This document shows, in pieces, positions 52,645 to 60,784 of a stretch of 64,000 bases of DNA. The notes beneath the pieces were generated by a model, which was given only the letters and a program-made list of their open reading frames with translations, did not search any database and was not told the DNA's origin. The stretch is from Herbaspirillum sp. SJZ106 (GTDB lineage: Bacteria > Pseudomonadota > Gammaproteobacteria > Burkholderiales > Burkholderiaceae_D), in assembly GCF_006715495.1 (NCBI RefSeq), contig NZ_VFNI01000008.1, forward strand, positions 1 through 64,000. The letters run 5' to 3'. The stretch's first letter is position 1, and each line of letters begins with the position of its first letter. The position numbers and the translations under genes were made by a program.

Positions 52645-53331
52645 ATGAAACCCCAACGCGCCCCCGCCGACAACCCGGAAACCCTCGACCAGAACGTGTA
52701 CGAGGCGATCTTCAACGCCGTCATGCACGGGCGGCTGAAGCCCGGCACGCGGCTGCAGGAAGCCAGCCTGTGCGAACAGTTCGGCGTCAGCCGCACGGTG
52801 GTGCGGCAAGCGCTGCGGCGACTGGCGGAATTGCGCATCGTCGACATCGTGCCCAACAAGGGCGCCGCGGTGGCCACGCCGGGCCCGAAGGAAACGCGCG
52901 ACGTGTTCGCCGCGCGCCGCGCCATCGAAAGCGCCATCGTGCGCGAAGTGGCGCGCAGCATCGACCACGGCGACGTCGCCAAACTCAGGCAGCGCATGCA
53001 AGCCGAACACGCCGCCCTGCACGAGGGCGACCACCCGCGCTGGGTGGCGCTGGCCGGCGGCTTCCACCTGGCGCTGGCCGAGCTCTCCGGCAACCAGGTC
53101 CTGCAACGCATGCTGACCGAGCTGATGACGCGCTGCTCATTGATCGTGGCGCTCTATGAAGTACCGGGCGAAGCCAGTTGCGAGCACGACGAACATGCGC
53201 GCCTGGTCGACCTGCTGGCGCTGCGCGACGGCAACGGCGCCGCCGCTGAAATGGACAACCACCTGCTGGCGCTGGAAGCCCGGCTGCGCCTGCCGCAAGA
53301 CAACACCGAAGCGCTGCGCCGCGCGTTCTGA
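52645..53331 (+). CDS. GntR family regulator, FCD (FadR-type) branch
   Basis: 228 residues. A winged helix-turn-helix is at 15-80 (VYEAIFNAVMHGRLKPGTRLQEASLCEQFGVSRTVVRQALRRLAE), then an all-helical FCD domain with the metal-site pattern (FHLALAELSGN, DEHARLVDLLALRDG, NHLLALE). Such proteins respond to small organic acids or amino-acid or nucleobase breakdown products. It is the gene before the BMP-flavin reductase-deaminase group. Two GTATAC-centred sites between them are candidate operators. Confidence 0.9.
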   Translation: MKPQRAPADNPETLDQNVYEAIFNAVMHGRLKPGTRLQEASLCEQFGVSRTVVRQALRRLAELRIVDIVPNKGAAVATPGPKETRDVFAARRAIESAIVREVARSIDHGDVAKLRQRMQAEHAALHEGDHPRWVALAGGFHLALAELSGNQVLQRMLTELMTRCSLIVALYEVPGEASCEHDEHARLVDLLALRDGNGAAAEMDNHLLALEARLRLPQDNTEALRRAF

Positions 53332-53458
53332 TTTCCCGCCCGCCATCTCCGGACGATGCGGCTGGTGCTGCCAATGCGACCGATGCGGCGCCTGCCCGCT
53401 GGCGGTGCATCCGTCCGCCAACCTCATCTCCCTTGCCCATTTTGCGTGCGAATGCCAA

Positions 53459-53550
53459 AATGTATACAATCCATATAAATACGTTAAACCCTTTTAAATC
53501 AACTAGTTAATTGCATTTCATGGCTGGCATCCAATTTGCATGTATACGAT
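53459..53550. promoter_or_regulatory. Two GTATAC-centred operator candidates for the GntR regulator
   Basis: AATGTATACAAT (53459-53470) and GCATGTATACGATC (53538-53551) share an ATGTATACRAT core, about 80 bases apart, in the 273-base gap before the BMP gene. TNGTNNNACNA-like palindromes are common FCD-GntR targets. The paired spacing allows looping or flanking of the promoter. Confidence 0.6.
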
Positions 53551-53604
53551 CAATGGCGATCTTTCGCCACCGATCGATCCATCCAATCAAGGAGTCTTGC
53601 CGCC

Positions 53605-54684
53605 ATGAACCGCCGTCAATTCTTGCTCGCCACGGGCGCCGCCCTGGCCGCCTCGTCGCAACCCTTCGCCGCGCTGGCCGCGGCACCCAAGCTCAAAATC
53701 GGCTTCATCTACCCCGGCCCGGTGGCCGACATCGGCTGGTCGTTCCAGCACGACCTTGGGCGCCGCATGCTGGAGAAGGAATTCGGCGCGCGCATCGAAA
53801 CCGTGTTCGTCGAACGCGTGCCGGAAACGCCGGAAGCCGAGCGCGTCATGCGCCAGCTGATCGACGACGGCTGCAAGATGATCTTCGCCACCTCGTTCGG
53901 CTTCATGAACCCGGTGCTGCGCGTGGCCAAGGAAAACCCGGACGTGATCTTCGAACACTGCTCGGGCTACACCATGGCGCGCAACGTCGGCCTGTACCAG
54001 ACGCGCTTCTACGAAGGCGCCTACGTGCTCGGCACCATCGCCGGCCGCATGACCAAGACCAACACGCTGGGCTATATAGCGCCGATCCCCATCCCCGAAG
54101 TGATCCGCAACCTGGACGCCTTCGTGCTGGGCGCGCGCAGCGTCAACCCCAAGGTCAACGCCAAGGTGGTGTGGATCAATGCCTGGTACGACCCCAGCCT
54201 GGAGCGCGACGCCGCGCAGACGCTGGCCGGGCAGGGCGCCGACGTGTTCTACCAGAACACCGACTCGCCGGCCCCGATACAGGTGGCGGAAAGCAAAGGT
54301 CTCTACGCCTTCGGCCAGGACTCCGACATGAGCCGCTTCGGCCCCAAGGCGCACCTGACCGGCAACACCCTCAACTGGGGCGTGTACTACGTGCACAAGG
54401 TGCGCCAGGCGCTGGAAGGCAAATGGAAAGCGGAGGACACCAAATGGGGCATGAAGGAAGGCATCGTCCAGCTCGCCCCCTACAACGCCGCGCTGCCCAA
54501 GGACGTAGTGGCGCAGGCGGAAGAACGCCGCAAGGCCATCGTCGCAGGCACGCTGCAGCCGTTCGCCGGCCCCATCAACAACCAGGCCGGCCAGCTGCAG
54601 GTTGCCGCCGGCAAGGCCGTCCCCGAATCCGAACTGTGGACCATGAAATGGTACGTGGAAGGCATCCAGGGCAAGCAACCGTGA
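53605..54684 (+). CDS. BMP-family ABC transporter substrate-binding protein with Tat signal
   Basis: 359 residues from the ATG at 53605. The N-terminus MNRRQFLLATGAALAAS is a twin-arginine type signal (R3, R4). The basic-membrane-protein fold shows in KIGFIYPGPVADIGWSFQHDLGRRMLEKEFG, ATSFGFMNPVLRVAKENPDVIFEHCSGY, YEGAYVLGTIAG and QNTDSPAPIQVAESKG. Known members bind nucleosides or purine bases for ABC import. The cognate permeases and ATPase are not in the window. The deaminase downstream supports a nucleobase-type ligand (inference). Confidence 0.9.
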   Translation: MNRRQFLLATGAALAASSQPFAALAAAPKLKIGFIYPGPVADIGWSFQHDLGRRMLEKEFGARIETVFVERVPETPEAERVMRQLIDDGCKMIFATSFGFMNPVLRVAKENPDVIFEHCSGYTMARNVGLYQTRFYEGAYVLGTIAGRMTKTNTLGYIAPIPIPEVIRNLDAFVLGARSVNPKVNAKVVWINAWYDPSLERDAAQTLAGQGADVFYQNTDSPAPIQVAESKGLYAFGQDSDMSRFGPKAHLTGNTLNWGVYYVHKVRQALEGKWKAEDTKWGMKEGIVQLAPYNAALPKDVVAQAEERRKAIVAGTLQPFAGPINNQAGQLQVAAGKAVPESELWTMKWYVEGIQGKQP

Positions 54685-54728
54685 CCGCCCGCCACGCCCC
54701 GCAACAGGCCGCATCCACATGAACCGCC

Positions 54729-55358
54729 ATGACTGAAATCGACTTTTCCGAGATCGGCGTCTACCAGCGCTACAAGTTGATGGCCAGCCTGATCGTGCCG
54801 CGCCCGATCGCACTCATCACCACGCTGGGCCAAGACGGCACCGTCAACGCCGCGCCGTTCTCGATGTTCAACATGCTGGGCGAAGACCCGCCGATCATGA
54901 TGGTCAGCATCAACCGCCTGCACGACGGCGCGCTGAAAGACACCGCCGCCAACATCCTGCGCACAGGAGAGTTCGTCGTCCACCTCACCGACGAAGCGAT
55001 GTGCACGCAAATGGACGCCTGCGGCGCCACGCTGCCGCCGCACCAGAGCGAGCTGGAGCATGCCGGACTGCACGCCGTGCCATCACGCACCATCGCCCCG
55101 CCGCGCATCGCCGAAGCGCCGGTCGCCTTCGAATGCGTGCTGCACGAGAAACTGGAAACGCCCAGCCGCTACATCTTCATCGGCCGCGTGCAATGGCTGG
55201 CCGCGCGCGACGGCCTGGTCGACACCGAGCAATGGCGGGTAAGGTTGCAGGACTACCACCCGGTCGGCCGCTTTGGCGCCAGCTTCTATCTCAACTCCAG
55301 CGGGCGATTTACGCTGGACAAAGCGCAAACCGCATCTACCCAGATTGATGAAATGTGA
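54729..55358 (+). CDS. Flavin reductase family protein (DIM6/NTAB)
   Basis: 209 residues with the FMN-binding split-barrel signatures IVPRPIALITTLGQDGTVNAAPFSMFNMLGEDPPIMMVSI and an extended C-terminal HPVGRFGASFY. These enzymes reduce FMN with NAD(P)H or act as flavoproteins in oxygenase systems. It lies between the BMP binding protein (44 bases upstream) and the deaminase (7 bases downstream), so all three are probably one transcript. Confidence 0.88.
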   Translation: MTEIDFSEIGVYQRYKLMASLIVPRPIALITTLGQDGTVNAAPFSMFNMLGEDPPIMMVSINRLHDGALKDTAANILRTGEFVVHLTDEAMCTQMDACGATLPPHQSELEHAGLHAVPSRTIAPPRIAEAPVAFECVLHEKLETPSRYIFIGRVQWLAARDGLVDTEQWRVRLQDYHPVGRFGASFYLNSSGRFTLDKAQTASTQIDEM

Positions 55359-55365
55359 GGCCACT

Positions 55366-55851
55366 ATGAACGACAAACCCGTGACTAGATTTACCGAGCA
55401 GGATATTGCCGCGATGCGGCTGGCGATCGACGCATCCGAACAGGCATTGAAGCGCGGCGACATGCCATTTGGCGCGACGCTGGTTTCGCCTGCCGGCGAA
55501 GTGCTGATGGTGGAGATGAATAACCAGAACACCGCACAGGATTGCACGGGGCATGCGGAGATGGTGCTGGTGCGGCGGGCGCAGAAGGAACTGGGGCTGG
55601 CGGCGATGCGCGGTGCTACCGTATATGCAAGCGGGGAGCCTTGTGCGATGTGTGCGGGGGCGATGTTTTGGGGAGGGGTGAAGAGGGTGGTGTTTGGGGC
55701 GCCTACGCCGTTGATGGGAGAGATATTGGGTGGGGCGACGTTGCCGTTGCGGGCGGCTGGGGTTGTTGTGGGGGCGGTACCTGGGGTTAGTGTGGAGGGG
55801 CCGTTGTTGGAGGAGGAGGCTGTGGCTGTGTTACGGAAGGTTGACGGTTAG
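55366..55851 (+). CDS. Zinc nucleoside/guanine-type deaminase
   Basis: 161 residues from the ATG at 55366. The cytidine-deaminase-fold zinc site is H63-A-E65 (CTGHAEMVL) with C93 and C96 of EPCAMCAGAMFWGG. The spacing and DMPFGA motif match the guanine deaminase / tRNA adenosine deaminase superfamily, GuaD-like small enzymes. The last 90 codons are strongly G- and T-rich (many GGG, GTT and TTG codons), unlike the rest of the operon. The stop overlaps the 3' end of the convergent sirtuin gene by 4 bases. Confidence 0.87.
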   Translation: MNDKPVTRFTEQDIAAMRLAIDASEQALKRGDMPFGATLVSPAGEVLMVEMNNQNTAQDCTGHAEMVLVRRAQKELGLAAMRGATVYASGEPCAMCAGAMFWGGVKRVVFGAPTPLMGEILGGATLPLRAAGVVVGAVPGVSVEGPLLEEEAVAVLRKVDG

Positions 55852-56681
55852 GAGAGCAACAATCTCAAACCCTCTAGTGCGCCGCAAGGCAAACCGACCT
55901 TGTTTGCGCCTTTCACCAACCATTCTCGCGGATTGATGCGTATCAGCGGCGCTCCCAAATTTTCACTCATGCGCCGCACGGATGGCACAGCCGTACCGGC
56001 GCCAAGCTCGATCACCATCGGGCGCTTTGCCGCATCCATCCAAGCGCGCATACGGGCGTACTGCGCATCGGTGCGGCGCTCGTTCCAGCGGTAGTCGTTG
56101 AACATCAGAATATTCGGCCGCGCCACCGCACCGCATGACAGGCACAGTGGCAAGGGCGAGCTCAACCGGCAATGCGCCATGTCCACTTGCGGCGTTACCG
56201 CATCTGCAGGCCAGATCGCACCGGTGCAGTCGTCGCTGCATTGCAGATGATGGATGCTGCCGTGGCACTCGACGATGTACTCCTCGGCCACTCCGGCCTT
56301 CTGAAACTGACCATCGACGTTGCTGGTAAAGACGAACATGCCTTGAGGTTTCGTCTTTGCCAGTTCATTCAGCAATGCAAACCCAGCATGCGGCACAGTC
56401 TCGCGATACAGCGCCAGGCGATGACCATAAAAACCCCAGGATTGCACCGGATCTTCAGTGAAGGCCTCGCCATTGGCGATTTCGGTGAAGGTGATGCCGG
56501 TTTTGGCCAGCGGGGGATAGGCATTCCAGAAACCCTCGTTACCGCGGAAGTCGGGGAGGCCGGAGTCTACGCCCATGCCAGCGCCGGCTGTGATGATGAG
56601 GCTGTCGGCTTCTTGGAGCCATTGACGGACACGGGTAAGAAGGGCTGGATCGATTGAAAGTGTCGAGGGCGTGGCTAGCAT
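55848..56681 (-). CDS. Sir2-family NAD-dependent protein deacylase
   Basis: 277 residues. Sirtuin motifs: TAGAGMGVDSGLPDFRG (31-47) for NAD, TSNVDGQFQKAG (119-130), catalytic H140 (ECHGSIHHLQC), zinc cysteines C148, C152, C180 and C183, and VIELGAGTAVPSVR. All catalytic elements are intact. It is a single-domain protein, so it looks like a housekeeping deacetylase rather than a fused defence sirtuin. It borders the AT-rich restriction-modification island. Confidence 0.9.
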   Translation of the reverse strand: MLATPSTLSIDPALLTRVRQWLQEADSLIITAGAGMGVDSGLPDFRGNEGFWNAYPPLAKTGITFTEIANGEAFTEDPVQSWGFYGHRLALYRETVPHAGFALLNELAKTKPQGMFVFTSNVDGQFQKAGVAEEYIVECHGSIHHLQCSDDCTGAIWPADAVTPQVDMAHCRLSSPLPLCLSCGAVARPNILMFNDYRWNERRTDAQYARMRAWMDAAKRPMVIELGAGTAVPSVRRMSENLGAPLIRINPREWLVKGANKVGLPCGALEGLRLLLS

Positions 56682-56865
56682 CTTGAGCTTAAGTGGTGGG
56701 GCATGATAGCGCTTGCAGGGATAGGATCGCTAAGCAAAGTCCCATAGATAACATGCGAGAGCCGGGAAGATAATCGCTGTACTTTGATAAAATGTAACTC
56801 AAAGTGTGCTTTAACAATCTTTAAGTTGATAGCTCGTTCCTCTAAGACGCCGGAAGCTAGGGCGC

Positions 56866-57129
56866 ATGAAAAAAGCCAAATCCCAACCTGTTGCTCGTGA
56901 AATCTTTGGATTGAACGTCCGGCGTGCTCGCCGGTTTAAAGAGATATCGCAAGAAGAACTTGCTTTTCAGGCGGAGATTAGTCGCAACTATTTGAGCGAT
57001 GTGGAACGCGGGGTACGCAATGTTTCCATTGACAATATGGAAGCGTTATCCAAAGCACTCGGGATCAATCTCGCCGATTTATTAAAGCCAGATCTGTTCG
57101 CAATGAACGCGGATGATCTCAAAGAGTGA
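56866..57129 (+). CDS. XRE/controller-type helix-turn-helix regulator
   Basis: 87 residues. One HTH_3 domain is at about 14-72 (FGLNVRRARRFKEISQEELAFQAEISRNYLSDVERGVRNVS). Size and sequence type fit the C proteins that time expression of restriction genes after entry into a new host. It is first in the island, ahead of the nuclease genes and separated from them by a strong terminator and a 16-base palindrome. A role as C protein is inferred from context. Confidence 0.85.
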   Translation: MKKAKSQPVAREIFGLNVRRARRFKEISQEELAFQAEISRNYLSDVERGVRNVSIDNMEALSKALGINLADLLKPDLFAMNADDLKE

Positions 57130-57158
57130 GCTCGCAATTACAGATTAATTTCATTTGA

Positions 57159-57188
57159 AGCGGGCTCATTTCTGAGCCCGCTTTTTAT
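57159..57188 (+). terminator. Perfect terminator after the regulator gene
   Basis: AGCGGGCTCA-TTTC-TGAGCCCGCT, a ten-base perfect stem with a four-base loop, is followed by TTTATTT. It isolates the regulator transcript from the nuclease genes. Confidence 0.9.
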
Positions 57189-57236
57189 TTCCCCTCCATA
57201 AGAATTTATAACGAGGTACACTCCGCTAGACAGAAA

Positions 57237-57252
57237 ATCGAATAAATTCGAT
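57237..57252. promoter_or_regulatory. 16-base palindrome before the HNH nuclease gene
   Basis: ATCGAAT-AA-ATTCGAT is a perfect palindrome 44 bases before the ATG at 57296, in the promoter region of the nuclease operon. It is a good candidate for the binding site of the small HTH regulator. I did not find an obvious second copy before the regulator gene itself. Confidence 0.6.
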
Positions 57253-57295
57253 TATTCAACGTAACCAAGTTGAAACATCTTGGGCTAGTGAAAAA

Positions 57296-58108
57296 ATGAA
57301 GAAGCGAATTGGGGAATTGGCTTCCAAGCCTATGCGAGAAAAGGGCACCACGGTTACAAAGAATGCCAGATGGTCTCGAGACGAGCTGATATTAGCTCTC
57401 GACTTGTATATGGAGACTCGCGGTCGTTCTTTAGCAAAAGATGCACCGGAGATCGAAGAACTGTCTCATCTACTGAGTCATTTGGGCCAATCACTCGGTC
57501 TGGTTGCTGCAAACAGCTACCGAAATATGAATGGCGTTTATATGAAATTGATGAATTTCAGACGCTTTGATCCAATCCACGCTAAAGCTGGCAAGGTGGG
57601 ATTGGCTCGCGGTAACAAGGACGAGGAACACGTCTGGAAATTGTTTTCTTCTGATCCTGAGCACCTTAAATACGTAGCCCAATTTATTCGGAACAGCATC
57701 AAATCTCCCCAGACAACTCTGCTCCAAAATGTCGATGATCTAGAAATCGAAGAAGCAGAAGAGGGGGGGCTTGCGACCCGATCTCACCATCATCGTGAGC
57801 GTAATCGACAGCTAGTAAAGAAAGCAAAAGCAAGGGCATTAAAACTACATGGGCGCCTGTTTTGTGTCGTTTGCAATTTCGATTTCTCCGCGTACTACGG
57901 AGACATCGGCGAAGGAATTATTGATGTACATCACACGAAACCGATCCACACCATGCAGCCAGGAGAAAAAACAAAGATTTCTGATTTAGTACTTTTGTGT
58001 GCGAACTGCCATCGAATAATTCATTCAAGGCGCAAGTGGCTGACGGTCGAGGAAGTTCGCCTTGCGCTGAAACTTCATGAGTATCGCCCAATGGTAACAA
58101 TTGAGTGA
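57296..58108 (+). CDS. McrA-like HNH endonuclease
   Basis: 270 residues. The N-terminal domain (residues 24-120) has WSRDELILALDLYMETRG, PEIEELSHLLSHLG, RNMNGVYMKLMNFRRFDP, as in the N-terminal region of ScoMcrA-type proteins. The C-terminal HNH unit has zinc cysteines C190, C193, C235 and C238 and the catalytic segment IIDVHHTKP (H212, H213) with N237 and H243 (CANCHRIIH). No SRA base-flipping domain is present. McrA relatives cut modified DNA, yet here the gene sits with a methyltransferase. The start is uncertain (weak ribosome site; ATG at 57332 possible). Confidence 0.85.
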   Translation: MKKRIGELASKPMREKGTTVTKNARWSRDELILALDLYMETRGRSLAKDAPEIEELSHLLSHLGQSLGLVAANSYRNMNGVYMKLMNFRRFDPIHAKAGKVGLARGNKDEEHVWKLFSSDPEHLKYVAQFIRNSIKSPQTTLLQNVDDLEIEEAEEGGLATRSHHHRERNRQLVKKAKARALKLHGRLFCVVCNFDFSAYYGDIGEGIIDVHHTKPIHTMQPGEKTKISDLVLLCANCHRIIHSRRKWLTVEEVRLALKLHEYRPMVTIE

Positions 58109-58128
58109 CCGCGAATTTTTGAGGGATT

Positions 58129-58992
58129 ATGGGAAAAAAGAAAAGCGATAAAACCGTGGTCATCGAGTACATCTTTGATCAACTCTATGACTCGGAGACA
58201 GAACAATTCACAAGAACTATTGTTACTTCCGAAGATTTGCAGAATGCCAAGCGTTATTGCGCTGAACACCATCAGATTACGTTGAAATTGGACGGTAATC
58301 CTTTCAATTTCATGAAAGACATAGTCAGAGGCAAAAGCGCAAACAAGATCTGGCCCGAACGACTGCGTAAACTAGGTATCGTTGGGCAACAGAGAACTGG
58401 CAACGGCGCTATCTTCGAATTCGTTAGACAAGAGGACGGCAGCCCCGAGAGTTTTGAAGAAGATTTTCGGCCAACAGAGACAACTCCTCGCATCCCCATA
58501 CAGAGCTTAAGTCTACCCCTAGCTTCTAAATCTCTCGGGCGTACAGATGAATCGTGGCTATTGCAAGTCGCGGTGAATCTACGGGTTGTCGAAACTCATT
58601 TCGCAACGGGTCAAGATACTCAGGTAAATGCGCTCGAGCTGTCGCATTTGCAAATGGATATTAAACTTAGGAAGGTGCAAATTGATGCTCTTTTCTTAGC
58701 ACAATTTGCATCCCAATCCGGAGAAAAAACAGAAAGCGCCCTTATTACGGTAGAAGCAAAGCAGGGTAATCAGCGCATTCTCACTGAACAAATCGCTCGT
58801 CAAGTTAGAGCAGCCTTCGACTCTACCAAAACAAATCTGGTTATTCCTCTCGCTATCGCTGCAATTAAAAACCAAGGAATTTATGTAGTTGAATTTAAGG
58901 CAGTAAACCGATCAGAAATTGATCAATTCATGACACCGATCTTCCATCGAGACGCTATGTTCATTTTGTATCCAGCAGTAACCGGAATCTAA
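58129..58992 (+). CDS. Putative PD-(D/E)XK restriction endonuclease
   Basis: 287 residues. I do not recognise the exact family. Residues 60-100 look like a small winged helix (KIWPERLRKLGIVGQQRTGNGA). The C-terminal part has D186 in KVQIDALFL and E209-A-K211 in ALITVEAKQGNQR, followed by the helix EQIARQVRAAF. The D...ExK spacing and surrounding beta strands suit a PD-(D/E)XK nuclease core. It is 20 bases downstream of the HNH gene and convergent with the methyltransferase (5 bases between stops), the typical place of a type II restriction enzyme. AT-rich coding. Confidence 0.65.
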   Translation: MGKKKSDKTVVIEYIFDQLYDSETEQFTRTIVTSEDLQNAKRYCAEHHQITLKLDGNPFNFMKDIVRGKSANKIWPERLRKLGIVGQQRTGNGAIFEFVRQEDGSPESFEEDFRPTETTPRIPIQSLSLPLASKSLGRTDESWLLQVAVNLRVVETHFATGQDTQVNALELSHLQMDIKLRKVQIDALFLAQFASQSGEKTESALITVEAKQGNQRILTEQIARQVRAAFDSTKTNLVIPLAIAAIKNQGIYVVEFKAVNRSEIDQFMTPIFHRDAMFILYPAVTGI

Positions 58993-58997
58993 GCGAA

Positions 58998-60299
58998 TCA
59001 GGATTGAAGCTCTGCTTCGTCCTGCTCTTCGTCAACCCCATTCAATAGCAAAGATTCGTTTTGAGCCTCCGATACCTTTCTTGTACGCTGTGCAATCACA
59101 GAACGTGAAACTGCAAAATATGCGGCGGCCTCACCCATATTCATAGACAGAAGCGATGTAGAACCAAGTTTCAGCGCTGATCGTGGACGAGTCGGTTGTA
59201 CCCCTAGTGCGCTAATAATAGACGACGCAACAGCCCTCCCAAGTATCGGAGGAACACTATTCCCAATTTGTCTAAAACCATGCCATTTGGTGACATGCAT
59301 ACGGAACCAATCGGGATAAGAATGAAGCCTAGCCGCCTCACGCACGGTCAGTACTCGGGAGTAAACAGGATGAATTGGTCTAGGCGACGTATGAGCCCCT
59401 CTAGCACTGTCAGTTCCTGCCCGAAGGGTATTACATACTCCATCAAGAGATAAACGTAAGAAGCGACTTATCTTCTCAACAGAACCTGGCGACGTCGCAA
59501 GAAAACGTTCTTTAGATTCCGCTGTGTGCTCTGTTATTAGGCTGCAAGTAAGAAGATTCGCATCGAACGCTCTTTTGTAACCATAGTTGCTAGGATCTTC
59601 CAATTGTCCACGGAGACGGCGCGCATATGTTGAAGACGTTGTCCATTCAACTAGTACAGAATCGCTCTTTTTCAGTCGATCAAATTGATCTGCATCGGGC
59701 AGGTCCGAAATTGCATCACGTACAGTAATTGATTCCGTGCAAGTAGCTGGATATATAGGCATGGACTCACCGTTCCTGGCTGCCATTAGAAAGAGCCGCT
59801 CTCTCGACTGAGGTACGCCATAGTCCGCGGCATTAAGCACTTTATAAGGCAACAAGACACTGTAACCAGCGTCTTTCAGAGCGTCAATAAGCTCTTCTAA
59901 GAACTGCGCGTGCTTACCAAGTGTGAGTCCTTTCACATTCTCGAAAACACAGTACTTTGGCTGTAACTCTCTTACCAGCCGAACGTAGTGAAACACCAGC
60001 TGATTACGTTGGTCGTCAAGGGCTCGCTTGCCAATCATCGAGAAACCTTGGCATGGAGCACCGCCAAATACGACATCAATTTCACGATTTTGCAAATTAC
60101 TCAGTGCCCGGATTTCCTGTCCCGTCAGATTAATGACGCTCGCACATATTGTCTTGCACTTAGGAAAATTGTATTCGTGAGTTGCACAATGAATCGGGTC
60201 GATCTCTACAGCAGCTGCAATATCAAATCCTGCTTGCTCAAAGCCCAAAGAGAGCCCACCAGCTCCGGCGAATAAATCAATCCCAATTGGTCGCGCCAT
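58998..60299 (-). CDS. DNA cytosine-C5 methyltransferase with C-terminal HTH-like extension
   Basis: 433 residues from the ATG at 60299 (GGAGAG upstream; a GTG at 60314 is less likely). All core motifs are seen: I (DLFAGAGGLSLGFEQAG, 8-24), IV with catalytic C83 (GGAPCQGFS), VI (ENV, 120-122), VIII (QSRER, 164-168) and X (QIGNSVPP, 344-351). The target-recognition region is 200-300. An unusual tail (370-433) contains MGEAAAYFAVSRSVIAQRTRK, a likely helix-turn-helix. It methylates cytosine at an unknown site and would protect host DNA from the island nucleases. Confidence 0.93.
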   Translation of the reverse strand: MARPIGIDLFAGAGGLSLGFEQAGFDIAAAVEIDPIHCATHEYNFPKCKTICASVINLTGQEIRALSNLQNREIDVVFGGAPCQGFSMIGKRALDDQRNQLVFHYVRLVRELQPKYCVFENVKGLTLGKHAQFLEELIDALKDAGYSVLLPYKVLNAADYGVPQSRERLFLMAARNGESMPIYPATCTESITVRDAISDLPDADQFDRLKKSDSVLVEWTTSSTYARRLRGQLEDPSNYGYKRAFDANLLTCSLITEHTAESKERFLATSPGSVEKISRFLRLSLDGVCNTLRAGTDSARGAHTSPRPIHPVYSRVLTVREAARLHSYPDWFRMHVTKWHGFRQIGNSVPPILGRAVASSIISALGVQPTRPRSALKLGSTSLLSMNMGEAAAYFAVSRSVIAQRTRKVSEAQNESLLLNGVDEEQDEAELQS

Positions 60300-60376
60300 A
60301 TAACATCTCTCCACTGCAATACCAATAACAAACGATCGCTATCTTAGCTGGTTGTGAAAGAAAAGGCGATCGAAAT

Positions 60377-60784
60377 TTAATCCCTTAAGAATTCCTCCAA
60401 CCTTAACAATAGGGTTTCAGTTTCATAAAGTTCGCATTGCCACAAAATTAAAATTTTCCACCCTTGCTGTTCAAGTAAATCTACGTTTTTTGCATCTCGA
60501 GATTTGTTGGCATTAATTTTTGGCTGCCAATATTCCAGTTTGGACTTGGGTAATTGTCCTTTTTTGCAGAGATGACCGTGCCAAAAACATCCATGGACAA
60601 AAATTACCTTCTTTTTCCCAGGGAAACAGATATCGGGACGACCTGGTAAGTCTTTCCGATGCAGTCGATATCGGTAGCCCAAACCATAGATGATCTTTCG
60701 AACAATGATCTCTGGGCCTGTGTCCTTAATTCGCACCGATTGCATAATCCTGCGTCGCTGCTCTATGGTACGGGTGTCAACCAT
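60377..60784 (-). CDS. vsr: Very short patch repair endonuclease
   Basis: 135 residues from the ATG at 60784 (GGAG upstream). It aligns position by position with E. coli Vsr: E25 (TGPE), D51 (GRPDICFPG), C66-F67-W68-H69 with H71 and C73 (GCFWHGHLC), and C117 (LWQCE). All catalytic, intercalating and zinc residues are kept. It nicks next to T in T:G mismatches that arise when 5-methylcytosine deaminates, so it accompanies the methyltransferase 77 bases downstream. Confidence 0.95.
   Translation of the reverse strand: MVDTRTIEQRRRIMQSVRIKDTGPEIIVRKIIYGLGYRYRLHRKDLPGRPDICFPGKKKVIFVHGCFWHGHLCKKGQLPKSKLEYWQPKINANKSRDAKNVDLLEQQGWKILILWQCELYETETLLLRLEEFLRD

Noticed and set aside
55848-56681. Sirtuin as part of the defence island
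   Set aside because: It is single-domain, GC-rich like the chromosome, and convergent with the deaminase gene. Defence sirtuins are usually fused or paired with effector genes.
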